Below are positions 23,682-35,477 of a DNA stretch of 64,000 nucleotides, in pieces. The notes under the pieces were generated by a model, which worked only from the letters and a program-made list of their open reading frames with translations, had not been told where the DNA came from and did no database searches. Every line of letters starts with the position of its first letter. Position 1 is the stretch's first letter. The translations under genes and the position numbers were made by a program. The stretch is from Argopecten irradians (lineage: Eukaryota > Mollusca > Bivalvia > Pectinida > Pectinidae), in NCBI RefSeq assembly GCF_041381155.1, contig NC_091134.1, positions 60,357,467 through 60,421,466 on the forward strand, in the 5' to 3' direction.

Positions 23682-24011
23682 CACTAATTATTCGATATCA
23701 ATATCCCCCAATAGAGAAGTGGGTCCCATGTGGACGGACGACATCCCCGCCTAACTTTGTATGTACAAAGGAAAACAGTATCATTGACGATCTCCCGCCA
23801 AATTATTACCCCCGTGGTCAGTTGCCTGCCGTGACTCCCCTCCCTGTCGAGCGTTCTCCCGCCTTTGACCACATCTCCATCACCGAGATGCTTGCACATG
23901 CCCTGGCGCACAGCAAACATTCCTATGAAAATCACAAGTCTTGTGACCCCCCCAGAGGATCGTCTGACCAGAAACCAAAGGGAACAAATGGCCGTACACT
24001 GGGCATGTAAG
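23682..24011 (+). CDS. unrecognised candidate exon
   Basis: A plus-strand frame is open for about 110 codons in an unusually GC-rich island. It reads through KWVPCGRTTSPPNFVCTKEN, SIIDDLPPNYYPRGQLPAVT, FDHISITEMLAHALAHSKHS and ends RTLGM. Its composition is protein-like and not repetitive. It has no good ATG. A possible acceptor (ATATCCCCCAATAG) lies before 23714 and a GTAAGG donor at about 24,008, so it could be an internal exon. Against this, a 119-codon frame is open on the opposite strand (23684-24043) and a third frame (23865-24095) is open too, as happens in GC-rich non-coding DNA. I recognise no family. Confidence 0.25.
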
Positions 24012-24095
24012 GAGGCCAGAGCCCTTCCCAGCATGTGGGCCAATCAACAGACTAGTCGGCGGCCCCTTAGATCCATCGTCGGGCTGTTATGTTAA

Positions 24096-25760
24096 AGAGT
24101 GATTTAGGCCTAATTAACGATAATGTGGAGTGATATATGCCTGCTGTGAGTGTTAGTCTATGAAAATAATCCCCGTGTATATGAGAAAAACTTTTCTGTC
24201 AAAGGAAAAACTTCATCCCCTAAATGCAAATGATCGCCTCGACCCTTACTTAATGGGAATTATCGCCATATAATCACTTATAGATAAGTCCATCTTTCAG
24301 TCGACCCTACAGAACACTCTTTGATGGAGATTTGTAACGGTGTCTCGTACCAATAGTAGCGCTTTAACAAATTCGTATTAATTACAGTTTGCAATATAAG
24401 TAAAATGTGACAATTACTACTCGGGCAGCTGCTTAAAATTCATCATATACTTTATTTTGTAGACCGGACATTATTTCCGTTGGCATGGTAATTAGGCATT
24501 CAAATAGCTGGACGTTTTAGCAGTATGATGAGTGATGTTTTCTGATGTTATTGAAGTAAGGCGAGCATATAGGGAAAGGATAACATGAAAGGGGCTCTGA
24601 TAGTGGTATAATTATGGTAAATAGGAAACAAGGAATTTAAGTATGCTATAGGTATGCTTCCTTTTCATTCAGTTATTAAGTACCTCCACCCGTTTATATC
24701 CTATAGCAAATGGCATGCAGATTGAAATATAACCATGAATATGTGACTTTGTTTTGATCAATTACTGCATTGTCTTTGCTTTGTCATTTTATGCTAACTT
24801 ACCAATTTTTATTATGTCCGACCAAACGTCACTTGGCAGGATCAGAAGTCAAACTACTTCAATATGCTGTTATGTTTTAGTCGTCTTTGATGTTTTCTTT
24901 GTTTGTGAATTGTTGTTGTAGGTTTGTTTACAAGTGATCCCCGGTAAGAAGGGAAACTCCTTACAAGTGATTTTATCTGCGTGTTTACATGTTACATACT
25001 TAAGTCTCGGACAACCAGTTCAAAAACTTACTTTCTATCGCCTTGTTCACCTGGTCGTAGAGAGATCAAAAGGTGGCGATAAGGCCGATCAGGTCTTAAA
25101 ACACTGACCGAGGCCCGACACATCGCCAAAACGTCAGGACGTGATAACGGTGGTAACAAACTAACGGTTATCTCAACTCTCTACCCGAACATGCTAGCTT
25201 GTTAAGATTCGTATCGGAGAGATCAGTATTTGTCGTATAAGGGTTTTACTGATATGATAACTATCTGAGTAGAAATGGTCCGTCGTGGAATTCAATATGT
25301 AGACGAAGAATTCTTTTTTGAAATTTCTAAGTGACTACCCAGTTTTCAGAAGCAGTTATTGAATAATTGCTAATAATTTATTTCTGGCGGCGTTTGCAAT
25401 TGGTATCGTAATTTGTGATTTTTGTTTATGTAAATGTCATTTGAAATCTCTGAATCATTTGGATGCAAGCAAATTATAGGAATGATGATCAATTTTGTTG
25501 TTGATATTATCCATTTAGTCACCATATAGATCTACTAACACATCTGTGGTGTTGGTGGTCTCGGATATGTCTGATTTAATCGTACTCGAAAGTTAGTCTG
25601 ATAAAAGAATTATTTTAAATAACTGCGGACCTAATGATCAGTCTAGACTTAGTTTGGTTTTCTTCGTTTACAAAAAGTGTCATTTCAAAATTAATGTCAT
25701 AATAATCCTGTAGCTCTGGAATGATGGTTTTATAAGTCTATAACTCTATTAGTGTCGCGT
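24096..25760. other. intergenic stretch, nothing recognised
   Basis: AT-rich sequence with no open frame of note, no array and no inverted-repeat element seen. Confidence 0.5.
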
Positions 25761-25766
25761 TTGTCT

Positions 25767-25852
25767 TACCTGTTACAATCAGTATCATATTGACATAGGA
25801 CACCTACTTACCTGTTCACGTGCATCTACCTGTATACCTGTCACCTTACCTG
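25767..25852. promoter_or_regulatory. cluster of five TACCTG (CAGGTA) sites with a CACGTG E-box
   Basis: TACCTG occurs at 25767, 25809, 25827, 25835 and 25847, all in the same orientation, with a palindromic CACGTG at 25817-25822. CAGGTA is the core bound by Snail/ZEB-type zinc fingers. Five in 86 bp is far above chance, but could also come from a decayed short repeat. Confidence 0.35.
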
Positions 25853-26770
25853 GCATCTATATAGCCAGCAATAACTTTAACACGTGTCATTATTGTATCG
25901 TCTAATTAAATAAATGTACGAGAATTTTAGATCCGGATAAGAAATGTCAACAGTTGTCTGGCTGGATAGGGTAACTTTAACGTTATAGACGAAACTTCAC
26001 ACGTATGGTCATCTTAATCAATATTTTGAAGAAGCAAAATAAAAATTACTGATATTTAACGTTTCATAATTATTATAAGTTTTGATATCCAATCAATCGA
26101 GTACCGAATAGATTTCCCAACGTAGAGTATAGTTGTGGTTACACACTTTTGAAAGATGGATAACAAATATGTAAAACTGTAATCAAACAAGCTGACAAAA
26201 CGTTTTGGTAATCTGACCGATTAATTAACTTAGTGTTGGTGACATAGTAATAAAGAAAACTGGCAGGTTTGAGAGCCCTTCAATAAACGAAGTGATACTA
26301 ATAATAATTTATATAGCCTTGACAAGAAGATCACAGCATCTACACTACCTGTCTACCTGTAGCGGGCGTCAAGGATGCAGAAAAGAGGGAAGTCAGGTAA
26401 CCGGCGCCTTGGTGTCAGAAATAACCGGAAAATGAAAAAAAAATTTTAAAAAAAATGACATAAATTAACCATAATTCGCGTGTTAAAACACAGATATACG
26501 ATTAAACGTCCAGACAGGGAAACAGTATCAGCACAGGGAATGGACACTACTACCATATATCATTTTGAAACTTCCTTTTTGTCATCAACTGATTAAGTCG
26601 TTTAGGAAGGGTGATCTCATCAAATGCTTCAATCTTAATCTGATTTACTAGCAAGCGAATGGATCATATTAAGCAAGGCAGTTCTCCATCAAGTGATCCG
26701 TAAACTTTGCAAACCTAAGTGACAAACTAGACATTGCACATTTAGTTTACAAACACCTGGTCAGCAAGGT
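25853..26770. other. intergenic stretch, nothing recognised
   Basis: AT-rich unique sequence. Two more TACCTG words lie near 26,346-26,358. Confidence 0.45.
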
Positions 26771-28606
26771 GCGACTGACCATTACCCCGACACCTTCACA
26801 TTAGGGAAGTGTCCTTGAGTTAAAAGATCATTAACCAGTACTATCACATCTGATCAATATCCACAACACATGTAGACAAATATGGGCACCACGTGTTGTG
26901 TTTACCCAGGCATTTACGTCAAACACCCTCAATCGCCAGCGCATATTGACATAAGTGAGTAAAAATATCTACCTTTAGAAACACCGCTTGCCTAAATTGA
27001 AACATGCTGTATTGTGTTTTTTCAGCTTTAAAAAGTCATTATCTACTACGACGGTTTTATGTTCAAAGTAGACTCGTTCTAAATCGAAAGTAATATGACG
27101 TTACTATGACGTATATCCTTGGACCATGCAAGTCTTTGTCCGATGGCTACTTGTATAAACCTATATTCTTATATGTAGATATTTAAATCATATCAGCATT
27201 TTCTACTGCACACACAAAAAGAGAGAAAAAATTCAAACTAGGGATCGGTTGTTACTTGTTATGTTTTCTTCATTTTAGCATCTTTTAGTCATTTTCGGCG
27301 TCGACTCTTCGCTTGTTCAAAAAAATTATTCAAATATTGAGGCCTTTTATTGAAAATAAAAACATGTTTCACTTGCATTATTTTCATGTTTTAAATAATG
27401 TGTTTTTACCATATTATGTCAGTTGTGTGGTATTTTTTCCAGAAACTACGCTGTTACGATGAAAGATTGGGGAAGTCATTTTGTTTTGTTTCATATATGA
27501 AAAGCAGACATAACAATATTGATTCCTATCTGAAATATCAGAAATGCTATTAGTGAACTGCACTGATACCTTATTACGAAATTATTTTTTACTTATTTGT
27601 GTGGAATCGTAATTCGTATAACAACCGAAAATGAAAGAAAAAGGAAAAATTAGCGAGTGGTGATGATTCGTCTGGAAGAAAATAAAACGTTTTTCGACAG
27701 ATGTCTGAAAAATCTTCAAAATATATTAGTGTTGACAGGAGGCAAAAAATGTCCGTGACAATTAGTGGTCAGTCGCGGTCACTTGTGGTCAGTTCAATGG
27801 GTTTTCTCCGGCCATTAATGGACATTTGGTGGAGGTTTTAAGATATTCTCACCTGGAGAAAGAAAAAGTCCTGCGGATTGATGTGTTTTACACCTTTACA
27901 GAAGTGATAAACTTAACATGCCTAACAAAATCATTTGTCCAATTATGTCGTTTTAAGAGCGACTGACCAAGACAAAGCTGACCTGTCCAGTCTATTAAAG
28001 CCACATTATAGTCTTTAGACCTGTCAAATTTCCATAATCCATCTGTTGAGCTGGACAGAATGCATGCATTTATCATTTTCACAGTTTGTGTGAGTGACGG
28101 CCGCTGACATTACTTGTTTAATGCGTCGCGCGTTAACACCGCCTTTCATATACCACTAATTCGACAAATAGGATTTCATTGTCATTTGATATAATCGCCT
28201 TTGGTCAACGCTGTTGATTGACAAGGTTGTGAAAATACATATTTCGCGTGTCCTATTATTATTGCTAATTGGACATGTTTTATTTCATTATTACAGATAA
28301 TGACAGTTGTTCCCCCTTTTAAAGACAAAACACCAACATCACACCACCCAATTAAGGCAGAATACTAAGTCGACCTTTGTGCCTTTATCATTCTTGTTGA
28401 CAGCTGTTTCTCGGAAGACAAAATATAAACTTTATGCTACCTCTTCATGACAAATTCTTTGTGGACTTGTACTTCTATTGTTAACAAACACAATCACGAT
28501 TGTCACCAATGTACTAGCCAGTTAGACAACTGACCAATGCCACATTCCTGATTTGACATTATGAAAACATGTTTCGATTCGAGGATAACAGAGCTGGTCA
28601 GTTGTC
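26771..28606. promoter_or_regulatory. homotypic cluster of ACTGACCA/TGGTCAGT words
   Basis: The octamer ACTGACCA or its complement occurs six times: 26774-26781, 27766-27773, 27786-27793, 27962-27969, 28529-28536 and 28595-28602. Three of these belong to an identical 11-mer, GCGACTGACCA, at 26771-26781 and 27959-27969, and inverted at 27766-27776. The pair at 28525-28536 and 28595-28606 forms a perfect 12-bp inverted repeat (GACAACTGACCA). The sites are scattered in unique sequence rather than periodic, which suits an enhancer better than a satellite. The factor is unknown; TGACC/GGTCA resembles a nuclear-receptor half-site. Confidence 0.35.
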
Positions 28607-30850
28607 CTGAGCGCTGACATGTCCACAGGCACGCTTGTTGATGTTAGTTCAATGTCTGGCATGGATTCCAGTAACGAAATTCAATACCACCAACCATGTT
28701 TTGCGTATCTACATCCAAACATTTGTAAGATTGAAAATGTCGATGATGTATGGAATTCAAACATCGATTAGAAACGCATTCGGAAAGTCAAAATAAATTT
28801 ATGTTGATGTTGCAGATTTGTTTCTGGTGTAATAAGTTTGGCAAAGCATGTTACGTCAAAGACAACAAAATGTTTCTAGTATCTGATTTCATCTAGGCAA
28901 AGAACAAACGCTCTGGTGACGGCAATCAGGAAACTGTCGCGCATGAATCTGTAGTTAAAAGACTTTGTATGTATTTAATGTTTTGATGTGCTTACCATGC
29001 ACTAGAAGTAATGGTTAAGATACATAATAAAAAATATTCAATTGTACTATTCAAGTTTTTTTTGTTTTTCGAATTTCAAACAAATGAACTCTCACAGGGG
29101 AAATTATTCAATGTTTGACAAAATCTCTATTTTTGGTAAATCGGATAAGAAGCTAAGAAAACAAACATTCGTAATTATGTTGATACAAAAATGTGGTTTG
29201 ACAAGTCATCGGCCTCGTTCTCAACCCAGATAGAGTTAATCAAGAGTTATCCGTACATCATCGCCACGGGGAGTTCCGAATGTCAATGGAGAGTGAAGAC
29301 GGGTCGCGATGGTATCAAACTGCGGGACAAATGACAACTCGACAGGATTCCATTGTTGTATAAGTATAACGTTATGAACCTGCCTGTCAATTTAAATCTT
29401 TACCGATAACCATCACTTACCTGTAGCCACCATTTCGTACATGGACACAGTCTATTATCTATTTTTCTGTTTATCTCTGTTTCCCACGACAGGGACATTT
29501 CATTGATTCCACGAGAACATTTGTCTCCACTTTGTTATACGGATGGACTTGGAAATTTGTCCGTTCTAACGTATAACCAGAGGTCCAAACTTCAGATTAA
29601 ATGCCCAATTTACCTGTCATTTCCTTATGGACAGTACTGTATCTTTCTCAATCAATCTTCACGCAAATTAGTTTCTTCCATAAAATGTGTCCGAACTGGT
29701 GCATTTTTCAGGACATTTCCCTTCTCTGACACAAGTTTGTCAGCACAAGACAAATGCACATGAATTATAGGTCTGATTTGACATGGGAACTATTTCTGCT
29801 TCCTATTGTTACTATTTTGAGAGATTTGCAGGACACTTACAACACACGTTCTGTCTTGTTTTGAGGGACAAATACTAATAGAACTAAAAAAAACTCATTT
29901 TTCTTCATATTTTGCAGAAAAATGTTGTGAAAAAAATTATCAAGCGATTTATATGTGCATGCATTGTAGAAAGAATCAGATCATCTTAGTATTTCGGATA
30001 CTTCACAAATCAGCACCTAATATAAAGTTACACTTATCATGTAATTTGATGACTTCAAACATCTCTCTTACTGAACAAGTATTGTCATCCGCCACACCTT
30101 ACGATCAGTTGTAAATACTATTAATCTAGGTTTTCTGACCACGAATCACAAATATTTTGTAATATGACCATCAAAAAAGAAGACAATTAGCTGTAGGGTA
30201 AAAGATACAGTTAATATTTTTCAAGTTTGAATAAATGTAGATAGAAGCCATCATAGTTCTCACAAATTGTTCTAATTAATATCATTTTAATTACACATTG
30301 GGAACCTTCTGAAAATACTGGCTGCATCATTACCACATACATTATAAAGACATATCGACTACGACAAATGTTTGATTGTAATTAGATATTTAATACTTAT
30401 TATATTTTACTGGCATTAATGATAATCTTTTTTTTTCACTATATTCTCTATAAACCGTATATAACGGTTTCCCGCTTAAAACCCGTGAGAAATCGCATAT
30501 TCATTGACCAAATACGTAATAAATTGGTTCAATGCCTTCTGAATTAGGTCTACTCCTGACGAATTAGCGAGAAGTATGGCGGTTCCTTTGGAGGGCTATC
30601 AATACAGTGAATTAATTTCCCATGTAAAGTAATATTAGGTGTGCTAACACCAACACATCACAGGACGGCCCGACAGCTCCCGGGGGCACCGCGCAGACTC
30701 GTCAGATCGGATGTCATCAAACTGTAATTATAGTAATGAGTGGTATTTGCTATAGGTAATTGATACTCGTCAACAAAATCACGGACTTGTAACAACACTT
30801 ATCATTGGTCGCCCTGAGCACTCTCCGTCCGACAATATTGTCAACTGCTC
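28607..30850. other. intergenic stretch, no gene recognised
   Basis: AT-rich. An 86-codon open frame at 29503-29763 has no recognisable domain. A GC-richer patch at 30,655-30,700 precedes the promoter-like block. Confidence 0.45.
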
Positions 30851-30851
30851 A

Positions 30852-30909
30852 ACTTCCGGCTTACCTATTCAAGATGGCGGCGGCCAATTGAAAGGGGGGA
30901 AACGGAAGT
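30852..30909. promoter_or_regulatory. TATA-less promoter-like block: ETS, YY1, CCAAT, ETS sites
   Basis: In 58 bp stand ACTTCCGG (30852-30859, ETS/GABP core), AAGATGGCGGC (30871-30881, canonical YY1 site), CCAAT (30884-30888) and ACGGAAGT (30902-30909, ETS core on the other strand). This combination is typical of housekeeping TATA-less promoters. The ATG inside the YY1 site opens only five codons. No gene could be assigned on either side. A second, weaker block follows at 31908-31930 (TGACGTAA then ATGGCGGCGG). Confidence 0.45.
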
Positions 30910-33900
30910 CATTGTTTGAAAAAGCCCCGAGCAGTATCTTTGGAAGTCAATGTGTTTAATACTAGATGATGTGTTTTTAGAAAGAAGGTCGCCCTTTCTT
31001 AAATATGGCACGAAGTAGCAATGTCATGCCATGTCATTTATTAGCCAGCCGTACAATACGTTAACGAAGATTGACATCGAAACAATGAAAAAGTCGACGT
31101 TTTTGAAGCTGACATCGGAATTGTTCAATGAAAATGTCGACGTCATGAGAACAACCAGACGTTCAACCGTAAAATTCAATTTCACCTTTCAAATCATCCA
31201 ATAAATGTATACGTAGGTAGACTACATACTGTAATTAGGGACCATTTCTATGATATCCCGTTGCCTCTCTCTTAACTACCCAATGAGAAATTATAACCAT
31301 GGTCATAATTTTGTACAAATCCTTGATTACGCAAAATTTATTTTCTTCAAATGTGAAATTTTAAGTTATTGATATTTTTGTAAAAATCTTGTGGTCACCA
31401 GTAGATAAGATTTATCACCAGTTTAATTGCCTACAATGTTTTCGTTAGACATGTCGCATATAACTTCACAGATTATTTTTTTCTCACATTGAAAAAGACA
31501 TTTGTAGGTCAATTTTGATCTATTTAACAGGAATACATAATGTGGTTTACTGCCTACATGACATCGCCTAGGTTTAGCCGCAGATGAGAGTTCTACATGG
31601 CTCTTTGAATTACCAGTCTCCTTGTGTTACACAAGTGATACATCTACGTCCTTGGTGTTACATAACATTTTCCACTTAATTACCATTTGATTGACTTTGT
31701 TTATTTCGGTTTCGTCAACTTTCAATTAGTCCAGCCATCTCAATATGGGGTAAAATGGTCAAAGCAAATGACCCATGTAGTCCACACAAAGAAATTCCAG
31801 CAAACTGACCGAACCAAATTGTTCACGCCTGTTACCATAAGACCAGATGGTGTCAGTGCTCCCGTTACAAACACGTTACATTTGTTGGGGGCCGTATCGA
31901 TAACTTGTGACGTAAACAACATGGCGGCGGTCTCCTTTCAAGTCGCAATATCAATCGGTCTTCATTCAGAGAGAAATCAATTTTCATAGTCAGATTGGCG
32001 TGTAATTTGTCTCTGGATTGGGAAAGTGCCCCGGGAGATCGTAAACGCCGTACCCTAGGAGGTCCTATAACGGATTTGGCGACTTGTTAGCGACATTTGT
32101 CGAAGGGCCGTCGGTTCTGATGAACTTCTGTAGGGCACACGTACCTTGTCTCTTCAAAGACTTCCGATTAATACCTCCGAGGTTGATGGACTGGGTAGCA
32201 TTACTTCCCCTTAGGTCTCTTATATTTTTTGTTGTGTAATTTTCAAAGTACATATTTGTTTCATTACACAATACTCATTACGTCTAAGATAAGCATACTT
32301 TTTCATGATATTGCTAAATGTGTTCCGAAGAGGGGATAGGTAATTTTATGATATTGCTAAATCTTTATAATAAAAAACCCGATTAATAGTGTTATTAGGC
32401 ATCATGGATCATAGTTTGTAATTTTGGCACGTAAGTAAATAAGATGCCTGTTAAAAAAACCAATTTCTTCGAATCATAACGAACGGGCATAATGTACTTT
32501 TATCTTAAACATATTTTTTTCCTTATTATACAGAAACACTTGTCATTCTTTGATACTCGTGGATAAATTCTGAATACATACATTTTGGGACGTAAAATAG
32601 TCCCTGGCTAGAAAAGAACAGAAGTTGGAACTATTTGAAATGAACCATGCACCTCTAATGATAGTTGTTCTGCAAATGAATAAAGAGATCGAGATTGAGT
32701 GGCTTTTGTTATCTTTCTGCTTCTCATACTTATAAATTTAAGCCGAAACCGTGAAATGTTCAATATTCTTTCAATATAGTAAAATGTAATGCAACATTCA
32801 TATATAAATATGATACACGAGAAAATATCCCAAATGTTTTATATACTAATTGTTCATTTCTAAGTAAGTCTGTTTCTTCCCCTAATTTATGCTATGTATA
32901 ATCCTCGAGCCTCCAGCTGGCATTGTCTACTACAAATGATAGCCAATGCAGTTTTTACATTCGTCCTAAAACCTTAGGTATTTTCTCGACATATTTCTCC
33001 CAGTGTTTAACACCTGTAACGAATAATGATACGGCAACTGTTTACACCATTTGTCCGGAGGACGCGCTCCTGTGGTCAGTTCTTACTACCCCCATCAATT
33101 ATGTATTTGTGGGAACAAAGTTTCTATGAAAAGTGATACTGACCATATGGGTCGGACAATAGAACAATTTACATGTGGCTCATTATCGCATGACATCGGG
33201 ATACACCTAATTTGCATAATCTCATTGAGCATGTCATACACTGAAACATTTATGAGACGTGGATTTTGAAAGTAACCTACCATTTGGGTTAAACAATATA
33301 CGGATGTAATTGAGTAGGCGGGACTAAACGTATCCATTTGAGAATTGAGTTCGTATTTGTAAAACAAGTCAACTCCTCACTTAATTACGTCCAATGACTT
33401 TTGTGATGGCATATGAGAATGTCCATTCCTCTCTGTTACGACAAATTATTAGCCTCCTCCCCAGCTCAGAGTGATAGCTGGCCAAATAGGTTACAGTTAT
33501 GACCAATTATAGTATTTTGTAGACGTGAGTGTCCGGTCAGGGTTCAGAACGGGTAAAGTAGAATCTAGAATTAGTGTTGAAAAATGCCGAAGAAGCATTC
33601 CACAAATAATAAACAAAATTGTGGGCGTGTTGTTTTCTCGGCAAAGTAACCAAGTAAACTACACAGAAATGTATTTATCCTATGAAGGGGAACACATCAG
33701 AAGGTGTTGGCATGCGGATTCATCTTTCAAAAACAATAGTTCTTTGAACATTGCCTATTAAGTATTAGTAATCCATAGAACTATTTCATGTAAATACATG
33801 TACATTTATTCATCAATGGAAACGAATATTCAACAGTCACATACAGTATTTTCGTAAAATAATTATCATTTGTACACTTGACTTTCTTTTGGAACATAAA

Positions 33901-34923
33901 TCTGGAACAGAGCATTTAGAATACCATCATTTTATGGAAATCCGTCTATGGTGGACATGCAAGAGGAAAATATTGGCGGCAATATCCCCACTGTGTTAAC
34001 CAGAAAAGGGCAGACGACAGTTATTACTATGACGTCGTTTAGATCGACAATGGATACAGCGACACGGTTGCTTCCGTACGAAACCCCAGTTTTATTGTAA
34101 ACCTTCGCAAGTCAAAATTATTGTTTTAGGTTGTTGTTTTGGGCTTCAAAGGTCAAAGGCCAATTTGGCTTTTACTTATTAATGTAAGTGTTGCAGGCGT
34201 TACATCTTCAATGTTATTCTAGTTTGTAACGCAAAGTGAGAATACGTTTCTGCAATCATGCCCTTCTGCCATTGTCCGAATGTATTCTCTGTGACTAGCT
34301 TATAGTTTATCTAGTTTATCGATTCCATACAAATGGCCAACTGATGAACATAATAAAGTATTGTTTAAAGCAATAGTTTGCCCAGAGGAATAGAAAAATG
34401 CCCCGTTTGTTGTCATAACGATCAAATTTATGTCCACGAATTAAAGGAATTCAATTCATTACAAAGAATCTAAATCCCTCTTATAATGACACTGAACCTT
34501 CTTAATTCAAATACGATAAAAGGATACTTCATAATATCATTATGGTAGGCGATTTCTTTATACGAAAATTTATAAATTATATCAAATATAAATCGCGTTA
34601 TAAAACTCCTATAAATTCCCTTCCTAAAGAAAATAGATTTAATTAATTAGCTAGTCCCTGGTCCAGTATTTGTGGTCTGTGTGGTCTGTTGGGTAGATGT
34701 CCGATGAGATAAAACAGACGAACACGATAAGGATCTGGTGGGTGGAGAGTTTAGTCCGGTCTGACAGATGGGTTGGTACGTGTAATGTCCCTTATGATAA
34801 CCTTTGGCCCTAAGGTCAGTCGTTAATTCACACTTCTTGTTGGGACCAAAAGAACATTGTCGGCATGGTATAGATACCGCTACAATTAATGGCCATGTAA
34901 GACGATATAGACTCGCTCCAAGA
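30910..34923. other. stretch without a recognised gene downstream of the promoter-like block
   Basis: Open frames reach 100 codons (31687-31989 plus) and 90 codons (33095-33367 minus) but none shows a domain. A minus-strand frame at 32065-32271 runs into a possible donor (ACAAG|GTACGT near 32,142), without a convincing exon start. Nothing firmer could be supported. Confidence 0.35.
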
Positions 34924-34924
34924 C

Positions 34925-34963
34925 GACCTGACCCCTCGGGTCTGTTCCTCGAGGGGTCGGGTC
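34925..34963. other. GC-rich 14-bp hairpin with 11-nt loop
   Basis: Arms GACCTGACCCCTCG (34925-34938) and CGAGGGGTCGGGTC (34950-34963) pair at 13 Watson-Crick positions plus one G-T. It is isolated, not bounded by a target duplication, and not followed by a T-run typical of terminators. It lies inside a 124-codon minus-strand open frame (34647-35021) of no recognisable family. Confidence 0.6.
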
Positions 34964-34969
34964 GGTGAC

Positions 34970-35361
34970 CTCGAAAGGTTGGGTGTGAAGAGAACACGGT
35001 TATCTTGTCAGCGCCTGTCAATACAAGAGTTTTTACGACTTTGTGTTAGTGGTAAGATATTGTTTACATCCGGTCTGAGACACGTGCGATGCAAGTAATA
35101 ACAAATATGTCGACATAAACATTTCTTCCCCCCAGTGCCGCATTGTTTGTTCGGTTGACATCGGTACTTATTATCTTATCCGCTAGTGTCAATATCTATG
35201 TTTAACATAGTTAATTTTACACGGCTCCATTGTTTGCCTTCAGCTATTTTGGAATCGTTTATAATTTTGGTCTTTACCGAAAATAAAAAAAAAGAAATAA
35301 TAGTAATACAATAATTATATAGACAGATAGATATTTCAACATTGAATGTGAATAGATGAAT
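34970..35361. other. intergenic stretch, nothing recognised
   Basis: AT-rich unique sequence between the hairpin and the 29-bp array. No coding or repeat signal. Confidence 0.45.
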
Positions 35362-35477
35362 GAATGATTGAATTCTAATAACGTAAGCATGAATGATTGA
35401 ATTCTATTAACGTAAGCATGAATAATTGAATTCTTATAACGTAAGCATGAATGATTGAATTTTAATAACGTAAGCAT
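35362..35477. repeat. 29-bp tandem repeat, four copies
   Basis: Four exact-length units at 35362, 35391, 35420 and 35449, each GAATGATTGAATTCTAATAA followed by CGTAAGCAT, with one to three changes between copies. Confidence 0.95.

Noticed and set aside
34647-35021. 124-codon minus-strand frame
   Set aside because: No recognised family; it crosses a GC-rich hairpin and lacks convincing splice context beyond a possible TTGACAG acceptor near its start.
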